Notes: generated by a model from the sequence alone, not told the origin. Shown: positions 24,161 through 33,600, counted from the first letter of the stretch. The stretch is 39,171 bases of DNA from an uncultured Pseudomonadota bacterium (GCA_900317945.1 ONIT01000012.1:1-39171), one strand, 5' to 3'. Numbers and translations: made by a program.

Positions 24161-25417
24161 TCAGAGCGCCTTCTCATCAAGCAGGAAGTCAAAGAGCCCA
24201 ATGCAGGAAATCCCGAACTCATCCGTATACGGGGCAATGTCGCTCCCCACGATGACGATTTTCCGGAAGGAGTCGCGGATCATCCTGAGAGGCCTCGTCA
24301 CCAATTCCTTCTCCGCCTCATCAGTGAGAGCGGATGCCAGCTGTATATAGACCCTGTCCGATCCCTTTTCAGCGATGAAGTCCACTTCCCGCTGACAGAA
24401 GATCTGCCTGCCGTCCCTGCTCTCCCGGGACTCAACGATGCCCGTATCAACTCTCCAGCCTCTGGCGAGCAGCTCATTGAACACGATGTTCTCCATGACG
24501 TGAGGAAAATCCTGCTGCCTGAAGCCCGTCCCGGCACTGAGGAGCCCCGTATCCGGGATGAAGTACTTCCTGATGTTCCTTGAGTATCTTCTCTCCCTGA
24601 TGCTGAAGCGGCGTGCCACGCTGAAGAGGAGTGCCTTCTCAAGCGCACCAAGGTAGGAGCGGACAGTATCGTCGCTCACGCTGAGATTCGAACGGTTTTT
24701 GAGAGAGGCTGATATCCTGCTGGGGTTCGCTGGTGATCCGACAGAGGAGCAGAGCAGATCCGCGACGCCTTCAAACGCCTGCCGCTTCCTTATATGGCTC
24801 CTCTGAGCGATATCGAGGCAGATCATGTCCCAGAGGCGCGCCAGACAATCCCTCTTCTCCAGAGGCGTCCCGAGGCCCATGATCTCCGGCATGCCGCCGA
24901 AGGTGCAGTACTCCTTCCAGAGTTCGCTCAATTGCTCATGCCGCCCTTCAGAGAACTCACTGAATGTGAGCGGAAAGCCCCTCACCTCATCGCAGCGTCC
25001 CCTCAGGAGAGTGCCTGTGCCGCCTGAGATAAACTCAGAGTCTGATCCGGTGATATAGACATCGACATTGTCACGGGCATTAAGGCCGTTCACTGTCCGC
25101 TCAAAGCCCGGGACCTTCTGAAGCCCGTCGAGAAACACGTAATAGCGCCCGTCATCCCGGATCCGCTCCCTCAGGCAATGAATCAGCCGCAGAGGATCGG
25201 GAAGGTCAGCTCCGGGCTGCAGGTCCTGCCCATCCGGCGATATTGAAACGATGTGATCCTCCGGTACTCCCTGCCCAGTCAGCCAGTCATGATAAAGCTT
25301 CCCGAGGAGCCATGACTTGCCGCAGCGCCTGAGGCCGGTGATGATCTTCACCTCGCCGCTGTCCTTTTTGGAGATGAGCTGCCGGAGATACCGGTCCCGC
25401 CGTATATACTCTGTCAT
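24161..25417 (-). CDS. AAA_14/DUF4143-family ATPase with degenerate Walker B
   Basis: A 418-residue protein of the family joining an AAA ATPase (PF13173-like) to a C-terminal DUF4143 domain (PF13635-like) with a restriction-endonuclease-like fold. Walker A is GLRRCGKS (28-35). The Walker B strand is YVFLDGLQK, where the family usually has LDEIQ; the catalytic Glu is Gly98 (codon GGG at 25124-25126). TGSDSEF (sensor 1) and the GRCDEVRGFPLTFSEF segment are present. The DUF4143 part has the Y-F-IPDTGLLSA stretch, the ENIVFNELLARGW motif and EVDFI...YIQLA, the remnant of a PD-(D/E)xK core. The family is widespread and multi-copy in gut and rumen bacteria, with no settled function. Palindromes flank the gene; the upstream one overlaps where its promoter should be. 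It stands alone between valS and a glycosyltransferase gene. Confidence 0.9.
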   Translation of the reverse strand: MTEYIRRDRYLRQLISKKDSGEVKIITGLRRCGKSWLLGKLYHDWLTGQGVPEDHIVSISPDGQDLQPGADLPDPLRLIHCLRERIRDDGRYYVFLDGLQKVPGFERTVNGLNARDNVDVYITGSDSEFISGGTGTLLRGRCDEVRGFPLTFSEFSEGRHEQLSELWKEYCTFGGMPEIMGLGTPLEKRDCLARLWDMICLDIAQRSHIRKRQAFEGVADLLCSSVGSPANPSRISASLKNRSNLSVSDDTVRSYLGALEKALLFSVARRFSIRERRYSRNIRKYFIPDTGLLSAGTGFRQQDFPHVMENIVFNELLARGWRVDTGIVESRESRDGRQIFCQREVDFIAEKGSDRVYIQLASALTDEAEKELVTRPLRMIRDSFRKIVIVGSDIAPYTDEFGISCIGLFDFLLDEKAL

Positions 25418-25433
25418 GAATGAGCCCTGTTAT

Positions 25434-25471
25434 ATTAGGAATTTACTGCAAATCTGCAGCAAAATCCTAAT
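25434..25471. repeat. 38-bp imperfect palindrome at the 5' side of the ATPase gene
   Basis: ATTAGGAATTTACTGCAAA (25434-25452) pairs with the next 19 bases (25453-25471), with 16 of 19 positions matching. It shares AATTTACTGCAA and TGCAGCAAA with the palindrome at 24113-24154, including the same A-C mismatch, but its outer arms (ATTAGGA/TCCTAAT) differ and are themselves complementary. It lies 16 bases upstream of the ATPase start codon and contains AT-rich -10-like sequence on the minus strand, so it could be an operator or a structured leader. Confidence 0.85.
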
Positions 25472-25552
25472 TGGAAAGCATGGCTATGTCAAACGCACTG
25501 CTCCGGATTTCGCACAGGACAGGCATTATCAGCCTGCATCAAATACCCTGAC

Positions 25553-25581
25553 TTGACTTGCCCAGTCAGGCCCTTTAGACT
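25553..25581 (+). promoter_or_regulatory. Candidate promoter of the first GT8 gene
   Basis: TTGACT (25553-25558) and TAGACT (25576-25581) are 17 bases apart, 44 bases before the start at 25626. A short inverted repeat (ACTGAC/GTCAGT, about 25579-25597) lies at the expected transcription start. The rest of 25472-25625 shows nothing else. Confidence 0.55.
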
Positions 25582-25625
25582 GACAAATCAAGTCAGTTCA
25601 GCTTTCTGCAAAGGGATAATCACAT

Positions 25626-26519
25626 ATGGGTGACAGTGACTGCAATAATATAGTCGTATGTACAAATTCAAGATACGCTGAATACATACCACCTTTGTTT
25701 AATTCAATATCATTTCACACCCCAAAAAATATTGTTTTTTATGTAGTTTATTCAAGCATTACAGAAAATCAGAAGTTACGCATTAAAAACAACATAAGCA
25801 TCAACCCCGGAAATACGATTGAATTCATTGAATTTGATACTGAAAACGAACTGAAGAAACTGGAAAAGGACAGGAAATTTGAGCCGTTTGCCGGATCATT
25901 TGATGCCTACACGCGGCTGTTTCTGACTGAAATCCTCTACATCCAGCGGCACGTTGAAAGAGTTCTCTATCTCGACATTGATATCGTTGCAAACAAATCA
26001 CTGGAGCCGGTCTTTGAAAAACTGAAGACCGTAAAGCTGCTGGGAGGAGTTCTGGACAGCGATGCTGACAGCATGACGGACATAACTGAGAACTACATCA
26101 ACTCCGGAGTGCTTCTGCTTAACTTAAAGGCCCTTCATGAATTCGGATTCATGCAGAAAGCGCTGGATCTGGCTGCAGAACGGGCCGGGGAGCTGGTGTA
26201 TTTTGATCAGGACATAATCAATATGATTCTGGGCAGCGAGCAGAAAACTCTCTGTGATGTCTCATTCAATACCCAGTCCAACAGCCCTGATGAGATAAAG
26301 AAGGGAATCCTGTTTCATTTTACCGGTCCCAGAAAACCCTGGCTGCGGACACTGAGATGGAGAGTGAAAAAATGCACGTGGGTGAAGCACTATATTATGT
26401 CGAAGGTCGGAGGCGGCATAATTGCCGAGAGGCTGCTGAACTTTTGCCTTCTGACTCTGAGGCCTTTCCTGAATCTGTTTGTCAGCAGCAGCGCTCCGAA
26501 AGACAGGCGTGACAGCTGA
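25626..26519 (+). CDS. Family 8 glycosyltransferase (LPS galactosyl/glucosyltransferase-like)
   Basis: A 297-residue retaining GT8 enzyme, probably transferring glucose or galactose from UDP-sugar to LPS or another glycan. The metal-binding DxD is LYLDIDIV (D117, D119). YINSGVLLLNLKAL (157-170), FDQDIINMILG and the HFTGPRKPW motif near the C-terminus are GT8 hallmarks. There is no signal peptide. The 5' third is markedly AT-rich compared with the surrounding genes (runs such as the AT-rich stretch 25640-25800), a sign of recent acquisition or of a different codon regime; the 3' half is closer to local GC. It is convergent with a second GT8 gene and adjoins the palindrome-flanked ATPase gene. 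No O-antigen or core cluster is attached, so the acceptor is unknown. Confidence 0.9.
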   Translation: MGDSDCNNIVVCTNSRYAEYIPPLFNSISFHTPKNIVFYVVYSSITENQKLRIKNNISINPGNTIEFIEFDTENELKKLEKDRKFEPFAGSFDAYTRLFLTEILYIQRHVERVLYLDIDIVANKSLEPVFEKLKTVKLLGGVLDSDADSMTDITENYINSGVLLLNLKALHEFGFMQKALDLAAERAGELVYFDQDIINMILGSEQKTLCDVSFNTQSNSPDEIKKGILFHFTGPRKPWLRTLRWRVKKCTWVKHYIMSKVGGGIIAERLLNFCLLTLRPFLNLFVSSSAPKDRRDS

Positions 26520-26765
26520 ACAGGCGGAGCAATTTCATATCCGGTCCGATTCCTGCTGTCTGCAGGGCCGCGGAGCCGCTGCATCTCCGCCAGCAGCCAG
26601 CGAGTCCCTATCCGTACATAAAGCACCCCGCCATGCTGGTCCACCCCCCAAAACACGGGGCTTTCGGCATGGCTATCACAGTGGCCCCTGCTCCCTGAAT
26701 GAGCCCGGCGGCGCTGCTGCCTCAGCACAGCCGCAGGACCGCCGGGGATAATGCGGGGATTTACA

Positions 26766-27941
26766 TCAGAGCCTGATGCCGAACAGTCTGCGCTCCACGA
26801 CGTGCTCATGACCGTCAGCATCCTTCTCGGTCCTGCACTTTATGGCATCGACTCCGAGGATCCTGTACCAGAGCTCATCCGCGCCGACATCCCGCCTGTA
26901 GTAGAAGAACTTGATGAGGCGGATGACGTACCAGTAAAGCGCCTGCAGCTTCCAGGGGGTCTTCGCGAAGTATGAGAACCAGAGCCCCTGATAAGGCGAA
27001 TGGCAGTGGTAGCGCCAGGGCTTCCTGACGATGTAGTGGATGATGTTCTTCTCTGACTCGGGTTTGTCGAAGCCCGCGATATAGGATCTGTGGCGCCCGA
27101 TGGTCTGCACATTCCAGGACTTGTCGAGATAGAGGGTCCGGTCCTTCAGCACGCAGTTGATTACGTCCTGATCCGGGAAATCAAGATGGTCAAGTCCGTC
27201 GCTATACTCCAGGAGGCCCTCCGTCAGCTCCTTCACCTTCGCGTCTCCGAGGCCGGACTTATTGTCACAGGCACTGATGAAGTTCCCTATCTTCTTCAGA
27301 GCACCGTCCTCGTGTGACTCGGCCCTCGCCTCCAGCGCAGCGAACTCCGCAAGTCTCTCGGGATCAGTGATGTACTTCCTCACAAGCTTCGGAAACGCGT
27401 TTATTTTTGCGGAGTAGTCCCTGATGTAGGCAGTGAACTCATCCTCGATATGCTGCTCCCTGAATGCTTTGAGGTCCATGAGGAGGACTCCGGAGTTGAT
27501 GTACCGCTCAAGCTTCAGCCTCTCGATATGCTTTTTCGCATTCCCGTCGGGGACCGCGGCGATGCACATGCCTTTGAGGTCAGTATTGTAGAGCTTCTCG
27601 ATGTCGCCCACGACGAGCGTGTCGCAGTCGATGTAGATAAGGCGCTCTGCCGAGGGGATGAACGTCGCGGCGTAGAGCCTGTAGTAAATCGCGGCCGAAA
27701 GGTGCTTTTCGGTGTCAGGGAACATGTTCCTGAGCTTCTCCGGGAACTCGACAATCTCCACCGAGCACTGGTATTTCCCGGCAAGACCCGCGAGGATTTT
27801 CCTGTTCTCCTCCCTGATGCCTCCGTCGAAGATGAAGAAGTGCACGAAGGCTTTGGTATTGAGGAGAAGGGACAGCATGGCCGTGTACATGTACTTGCTG
27901 TAGCGGTCATCGGAGGCAAAGCAGACGTTTACTTCAGACAT
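26766..27941 (-). CDS. Family 8 glycosyltransferase, RfaJ/WaaJ-like
   Basis: A 391-residue GT8 enzyme. The DxD is YIDCDTLV (D105, D107), followed by YINSGVLLMDLKAF, FPDQDVINCVL, DKSWNVQTIG and IIHYIVRKPWRYH, which is the GT8 HxxG-KPW-like end. The extra C-terminal part (about 300-391) is rich in aromatic residues and resembles the C-terminal region of LPS alpha-glucosyltransferases that associates with the membrane. A charged region of about 70 residues between the NSGV and DQD motifs is longer than usual. ATG 27941 has AGGA eight bases upstream; a TTG six bases further upstream is less likely. It is about 80 bases behind sbcB on the same strand but has its own extended -10 element. The sugar and acceptor cannot be told from the sequence. 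Confidence 0.9.
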   Translation of the reverse strand: MSEVNVCFASDDRYSKYMYTAMLSLLLNTKAFVHFFIFDGGIREENRKILAGLAGKYQCSVEIVEFPEKLRNMFPDTEKHLSAAIYYRLYAATFIPSAERLIYIDCDTLVVGDIEKLYNTDLKGMCIAAVPDGNAKKHIERLKLERYINSGVLLMDLKAFREQHIEDEFTAYIRDYSAKINAFPKLVRKYITDPERLAEFAALEARAESHEDGALKKIGNFISACDNKSGLGDAKVKELTEGLLEYSDGLDHLDFPDQDVINCVLKDRTLYLDKSWNVQTIGRHRSYIAGFDKPESEKNIIHYIVRKPWRYHCHSPYQGLWFSYFAKTPWKLQALYWYVIRLIKFFYYRRDVGADELWYRILGVDAIKCRTEKDADGHEHVVERRLFGIRL

Positions 27942-27975
27942 TGACAAAATCCTGAGAGGAAATGGTTATCCCAGG

Positions 27976-27984
27976 ATTTTACCA
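27976..27984 (-). promoter_or_regulatory. Candidate extended -10 promoter of the second GT8 gene
   Basis: On the minus strand TGG precedes TAAAAT (27981-27976), with TTACTG 18 bases upstream of the -10. It lies 35 bases before the start codon. Confidence 0.5.
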
Positions 27985-28026
27985 TCAAAGATGATTAATC
28001 AGTAAGGCTCCGAGTCCCAGGATCTC

Positions 28027-29490
28027 TCACTCGCAGTCTGCAAGCGTGCGGAGCTCACGGAGAAGCGCGAGCCTTGCGCTGTCATCAGCGTACTCATTCT
28101 CGAGCTCGGAGATCCTCGCGAGGTACGCGCCGCTCTCCGCCCTGATGTGCCTCCGGCAGTAGCCGCGCCACCTCTCAAGCTCCTCAGGGGTCAGCTGCTC
28201 CTCAAGGTTCCTCGCGAAGTAGGGCTTTACCATGCGGTTGAGCCTATCGTCCTCAAAGACTACGTCAAGCATCGCCCGGGGATCCTTCCTCTCAAGCGAG
28301 AGGAAGTACCTCTCAAGCTCCTTGTCCTCGCGGGAGATGAAGCCGTCATAGAGGCACTCCTCCGCGCTCCTCTTCCGCGTGTCAGGAGCGTTGTCGAGTG
28401 TGTCCTTCTCCGTGAGCGCCCTGACCGCGAGCTTTGCCTTCGCGATGTCCCGGAGGTATACGGCGGCGTTCCGCTCCGCGGCTGCCATATCCAGGTGAAG
28501 CTCCGCAGCCCTCTCCTTTGAGAGCAGGCTGATGTCAAAGAGGCACTCGCAGCGGTTCTCATTGAAGAGCACAATGTTGAAGTCAGAGAGGAATATGCCC
28601 TTGGAGTGCCCTGCCGCCTCATCGAACACCCGGCGCATGCTGAATGACGTGAGCTCCGGATGCTCGAGGAGCCTTGCGGGATCCTCCGAAAGGTTCAGGC
28701 ACGCGACCTTCTCCGCCCCGGAGACGTTCACCTTCATGAGCGGGAGGACGAGCGCTGAGTATGAGCTCTGCCCGGGGAACGAGGTTGAGACGGCGAAGGC
28801 CGGACGGCGGAGAGCTATGAGGCGGTCCGCCTCCGCGGAGAACTCCTGTTTGATTCTCATCCTGAAGAAGAGATCCCAGAAGGCACTCTGCCGCTTCCTG
28901 ATGAGCCCGGCGACAGCGATGGTCGCCATCACGTCGGAGAGCGCCTCATGGGCGTGCTCATGGTTGAGATTGTTGAGATCAGTGAGCTCGGTGAGCCGGA
29001 ACGACGGCGTGCCGTCATCCTTCACGGCGGCGCGGAAGGTCTCAGGGAAGAGCGCGTGGCAGGCTCTTACGAGAGGGAGGATGTCGAGCCTCGAGTAGCT
29101 CCTGAAGTAGCTGCTCATCAGGTATGGATCCTCGAAGTTCCTGAAGAAGAGCGCCCGCATGCACTCGTCATCGAACTTCACATTGTTGTAGCCGGTGAAG
29201 CAGACATTGCTGTCGGGGAAGGAGGCGATAATCCTTTTTACGTACTCGTTTTCCCGGAAGCCCTTCTCCGCCGCCTCGCGCGGGGTGATGCCGGTAACCA
29301 TGACTGACCCGGGATCGGGGAGGAGATCGGGCGGCATGGCGCAGTAGAGCGCGCCGCTCTGTCCGTCTATGAGGTTGAACTCACTGTCGGTCACGCAGTA
29401 GGCGAACTCGGCCTGCCTGAGGCGGAACGGGTATCTGCCGAAGGTCTCAAGATCGTAGAAGAAAAACTTCATGCCGCTGCCGTTCACCAT
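28027..29490 (-). CDS. sbcB: Exonuclease I (SbcB)
   Basis: A 3'-5' single-strand DNA exonuclease used in mismatch repair and recombination. The 487 residues match E. coli SbcB (475). The DEDDh catalytic residues are all seen: D13 and E15 in FYDLETFG, D106 in NNVKFDDE, H179 and D184 in HEALSDVMAT, each two positions off from E. coli (15, 17, 108, 181, 186). The family motifs GYNNVKFDDE, VMVTGITP and PFRLR are present, and the SH3-like and C-terminal helical parts follow. The start at 29490 has GGAG ahead of it; a second ATG (M7) is in frame. The gene is downstream of the unknown gene of the tam operon but has an extended -10 of its own at 29531-29539. Confidence 0.97.
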   Translation of the reverse strand: MVNGSGMKFFFYDLETFGRYPFRLRQAEFAYCVTDSEFNLIDGQSGALYCAMPPDLLPDPGSVMVTGITPREAAEKGFRENEYVKRIIASFPDSNVCFTGYNNVKFDDECMRALFFRNFEDPYLMSSYFRSYSRLDILPLVRACHALFPETFRAAVKDDGTPSFRLTELTDLNNLNHEHAHEALSDVMATIAVAGLIRKRQSAFWDLFFRMRIKQEFSAEADRLIALRRPAFAVSTSFPGQSSYSALVLPLMKVNVSGAEKVACLNLSEDPARLLEHPELTSFSMRRVFDEAAGHSKGIFLSDFNIVLFNENRCECLFDISLLSKERAAELHLDMAAAERNAAVYLRDIAKAKLAVRALTEKDTLDNAPDTRKRSAEECLYDGFISREDKELERYFLSLERKDPRAMLDVVFEDDRLNRMVKPYFARNLEEQLTPEELERWRGYCRRHIRAESGAYLARISELENEYADDSARLALLRELRTLADCE

Positions 29491-29530
29491 CTCTCTGCTC
29501 CTTCACTGACTCCCGTCCAGGGATCCCGGT

Positions 29531-29539
29531 ATGATATCA
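29531..29539 (-). promoter_or_regulatory. Candidate extended -10 promoter of sbcB
   Basis: On the minus strand TGA precedes TATCAT (29536-29531), about 41 bases before the sbcB start. No clear -35 hexamer is seen. Confidence 0.4.
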
Positions 29540-29618
29540 AAAGTCCTGCCATCCCGGCGGAGGCCTGTCGGGAGCAGCGGATGAGAATGGCGCGGAAGGA
29601 TGCCCCGGTGAGCGCCGG

Positions 29619-30614
29619 CTAGTCCCTCGCGGGATAGGCCTGCCTGAACTCGCCCGCGGTGTTGGGGCAGAGCGCCGGATCGGGGGCCCTGGAAAGCTCC
29701 TCGGTTGATGACATGATCCAGCCGCCCTCGCTCACGAAGACGCTCCTGCTGTCCTTGCTCACCTGGATCCTCTCACCGTCCTTCCAGGGGTTCGCATACG
29801 GCACCATGGCAGGGACCTCGCGGAGGATCTCAGTGCGGAAGTTCACCCGGCGCCCCGAGAGAGGCAGCATGGTTCCCTTGCCGAACACGTCCTCGCGGCT
29901 GTAGGAGAACCAGCGGTTGAAGACGCCGAACGCCTTGAGCGCGGTCTGCCTCTGGCTGCTCCGGTAGAGGATCGAGGAGGTGTGATCCGCCCGGAGGAGA
30001 TGCATGCCGGAATTGAGCGTGTCGCGGCTGTCATCGGTGAAATAACCCCTGAGGAGCGACTCATAGCTGAAGAAGGGATCGTCATAGCCCCTCAGCCTGA
30101 AGCAGTCAGGCTCGGCTGCGACCCTGAGGCAGTATGGTACCGCTCCCTGCGCGCTCTCACTCTCCTCCTTCCACGGCCAGGCCGACGCGTCGTCAGCGAG
30201 GCTCTCAAACATCCTGCTGCAGGACCAGGAGAGCTCCCGGAAGTTCGGGGCCTCGCTCATGCCCCGGTCGGGGAAGAGGAGATCTGCCGACTCATCAATG
30301 ATCCTCTCCCTAACCAAGGCAAGCGCTCCCTGGCTTATGCCGCCTGGAACAATGAAGCCCTGCCTCATGAATGATGAGGCGTAAAGCCTGATGTTCCTCA
30401 TGGTGCGGTCGCAGGCAAGGATGCTGAAGTCCGGGAAAATCCTGGCCATGGCGGGATCGGGCAGATCCGCCCTGCCGCCGTCAGGCGCGTAGGCCGTGGC
30501 GTCAGGGCTCCCGATTTTCACGAAGACCGAGCTCAGGATCTCAGGGAGGACGCTCCCCGCGAAAGAGGCGCCGCTTCCGTCATTCTTCATGAAAAATACG
30601 CATCTGTAGTTCAT
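29619..30614 (-). CDS. Unrecognised 331-residue protein behind tamB
   Basis: I do not recognise this protein. It begins MNYRCVFFMKNDGSGAS, has no signal peptide or membrane segment, and is soluble, mixed alpha/beta by appearance. Notable short stretches are DFSILACDRTMRNIRLYASSF (about 63-83), a tyrosine- and aspartate-rich middle (RLRGYDDPFFSYES, RGYFTDDSRD), and the closing half with SGRRVNFRTEILREVPAMVPYANPWKDGERIQVSKD. It contains several tryptophans and cysteines but no pattern I can tie to a known catalytic site. It starts 11 bases after the tamB stop and is in the same operon, so it may be co-transcribed with tamAB. A role in envelope assembly is guilt by association only. It is present with normal codon use and no visible damage, so it is likely a real gene. 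Confidence 0.75.
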   Translation of the reverse strand: MNYRCVFFMKNDGSGASFAGSVLPEILSSVFVKIGSPDATAYAPDGGRADLPDPAMARIFPDFSILACDRTMRNIRLYASSFMRQGFIVPGGISQGALALVRERIIDESADLLFPDRGMSEAPNFRELSWSCSRMFESLADDASAWPWKEESESAQGAVPYCLRVAAEPDCFRLRGYDDPFFSYESLLRGYFTDDSRDTLNSGMHLLRADHTSSILYRSSQRQTALKAFGVFNRWFSYSREDVFGKGTMLPLSGRRVNFRTEILREVPAMVPYANPWKDGERIQVSKDSRSVFVSEGGWIMSSTEELSRAPDPALCPNTAGEFRQAYPARD

Positions 30615-30625
30615 TTCAGCACCGC

Positions 30626-33600
30626 TCAGTCAAATTCCAGGGTATAAACGAGATCCGCCGCCTGCGAGAGGCCGCTTACAAAGCGCACGTACAAATCCCG
30701 CGCGAGGTCATATCTTACGCTTACTTCGGACGCGGAATCAAAAATGCCGATGCCGTACTGCACTCTGAGCCTCGGGGCCACATATCCGGAGATGCTGACC
30801 TTGGTATTGTCGTCCTTGCCGGTGGTGTCAAGCTCGACGTCGCGCACGCCGAAGGTCTCGAGCATGCCGGTTACCGAGCCACCGACGACCGAGAGAACGG
30901 CGGAGATCATCATGGACTTGGCGAGGCTTCCGGTGTCGGACTCACCGTCCGTGCCGTGCCCGCGGAGAATATAGGAGAGCGCCTCGCTCTCGTCAAGCTC
31001 CGGCTCGGAGAAGACGCTGACCTTGGGCTTCTGTATCGGGCCGTAGACCTTGATGCCGGCCTTCACGTCATCGTCGATGGTTGTGGGATTCCTGATGGCC
31101 TGCACGTTGATGAGCCCGCTGTCAGGAGTGCCGGAGAAGCGCACCTCGCCGGTCTCGACGAGGAGGTTCTGACCCATCGAGCGGTAGCGGCCGTTCTCGA
31201 CCGAGATCTTCCCGAAGATGCCGAGGGGCTTGCCGGGCTTCTGCACGATCTTCACGCCTCCCGAAAGACCGGACTTGAATCCCATGGCGTCGACCCTGAC
31301 GTCATCCCCGAGCTTAACCGCAAGGTTGAGGCTGAGGTCTGAGGGGGGCTCGCCGCCTGCCATTTTAAGCTTTGCCTTCTCGGAGCCCGCCACGATGATG
31401 TCGTCAGACTCGCCGACGCCGTTCTCCGGGACTGAGCCCATGCCAAGGAGCGTATCGGTTATCTCCGCGTCGCCGTTCACGCTCACTGCCCCGTCCATTT
31501 TCGCCGTGATATTGGATGTGAGATGCGCAGTGCCGAAGTCCAGGAGCCCCACCGGGAAATGCGTGGTCCTCACCGTAACGGTTCCCTTAGGCGCCCCGCC
31601 CCTGATGCTGACATTGCCGTTCACGCCGAGCGTCCCGTCAGCGCCTGACTTCAGCGATGACTTTATTGACGCGTCAAGCCCGCTGAAGTCGATGTCCGCC
31701 GTGAAGTCATGGACGTTCACCAGGTTCTCCAGGGTCTCCGCCTTTCCGCCGCGGAGCCTCACGCTCCCGTCAAGGCGGGGCTCCCCGAGCGTTCCGCCGA
31801 TCCTCACATCGGCGCCGATGCGCCCCTCAAGGGTCCTCACCGTGTCGGCGAGGAGCGGGCGGTACTCGGCGAGACTCAGATCCTGAAGCTTAAGCGTTCC
31901 GGAGAGCCTGCTCCTTAAATCCCTGATGCTCTGCGCCTTCACGTCCGCCGTGATGAGCCCGCCGCCCGCGCCTGAGATCCGGAGCCCCGCGTCAAGCGCG
32001 CCGCCCCGGAGCGCGGCCTTTCCGTCGATGCCACCGAGCGACACTTTGGTCTTCTCCTTGGTGACGGTGAGCTTCCCCGTCCTGAAGTCAGCCAGGATGT
32101 TCTCCTTCTTCCCGAAGGCAACGGTGCTCTTCAGGTCAAAGAGCCCGCTGAGCGACAGGTCCTCCGGGAGGAACGCCCTGAGGCGCGCGAAATCGTACGA
32201 CTTAATCTCCGCAGCAAGGCTCCCGGAGCCGTCCTTCACCCGGATGTCAGAGACCTTTACGGCGCTGCTGCCGGAGATGAGGGAGAGCGCGTCGCCCCTG
32301 AGCTCGCCGGTCTTAAGGGCGTAGGAGAGGCCAAGAGGCGCGCTGAGGCCCCATTTGCCCTCGGGGCTCGTGAGATCAAGCCTCTTAACGGAGCCCTTCC
32401 AGGCATCGCCCTTTATGCCGCCAGCCGCTGCGAGGCGCAGTGTGAGGAGCTCGCTTTCCGCGGAGAGCGTGAGCTCGTGGCTCTTCTCCGTTCCGGAGAA
32501 CCTCAGATCCGGCCTGATGTCCTGTCCGCCCGCCACAAGGGATGTGGCAGTTACGGCAAGCTTCCCGGACTTCTGCATGGGCTTAAGGCTCTCTGCCCTC
32601 ACGGAGCCCCCTGAGACCTCAATGCCCGCAGTCCTGAGGCGCGGTATGTCAATCTCAGCGTTCACCACGGGATCCTTCATGCCGCCCTTCACGGAAATTT
32701 TCCCTGTGACGCTCCCCTTCGCGTCAGGATAGAGCTTCTCTATCACGGGGAGGCTCAGCCTCACGCCGAGGTCTTTGTCAGTACCGGAGGCCTCTACTGT
32801 GTTGCTGCCGCTCCTGAGGACGAGCTCCCGGATGCTGAGCGTCAAATCCTTTCCGTACTTCGCGCTCAGCGCCGCGTCGGCGGAGAGGGGCAGATCCATG
32901 AGGGAGCCCCTTACCTTAAGCCCCTTGAGATCTGCCGCGAATCCCTCGCCCTTCATGGAGAAGGTGCCGTCAACAGTGCCCTTTGCGTTCCCCTTCAGGT
33001 CCTTCACGAGATTCGAGAAGTCGCGGAGGTCAAACTCAGCCTTCAGCACTGCGGCAAGATCCCTCCTCAGATCCGCGGAGCTCCCGGCGAGGCTCACTGT
33101 GCTCCCGTCCCTGAGCTCTGCCTTAAGGCCCTTAACCATGATGAGCCCGGAGTCATTCCCGACATCCGCAGTGAGATATTTAACGGCCGGGACGTCCTCG
33201 GCGGTGAAGCCGTCAAGGCGGAGTGTGGCATCCTGCCTGCTGAGGTCTCCCCTGGCGCCGAGGGTGATTTTCTGGAGCTTCGGCGAGAGCCCGGGCATAT
33301 CGTAGGAGAGGCCCTTCCCGAGGAGCGATGCCTTAAATGGCAGGTTCTCCCCGATGACGTTCCCGGAGGCGCCGAGCCTCACGAAGCCGCCGTTCACCGC
33401 AGCCCTGAGATCAGCGCGGAGATCCTGCAGCGTGCCGTTGAGCGAGATGAGAATGGGGCCTGCCTTTACCGGGATGTCCTTCGGGATGAACACCGAGACG
33501 TCCGCGTCATACCCGGAGACGTCGAACGACATGTAGTCAGTGAGCCCGATGCTCCCCCGGAGCGTGATGCTGCCGAGCTTTTCGGTGTGCGCGAGGAGCC

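Noticed and set aside
24161..25417. Insertion sequence with palindromic ends
   Set aside because: No transposase, no target-site duplication that I can see, and the encoded protein is a DUF4143-type ATPase.
26520..26765. Intergenic region between the two GT8 genes
   Set aside because: Some short GC-rich repeats but no convincing terminator, small gene or RNA.
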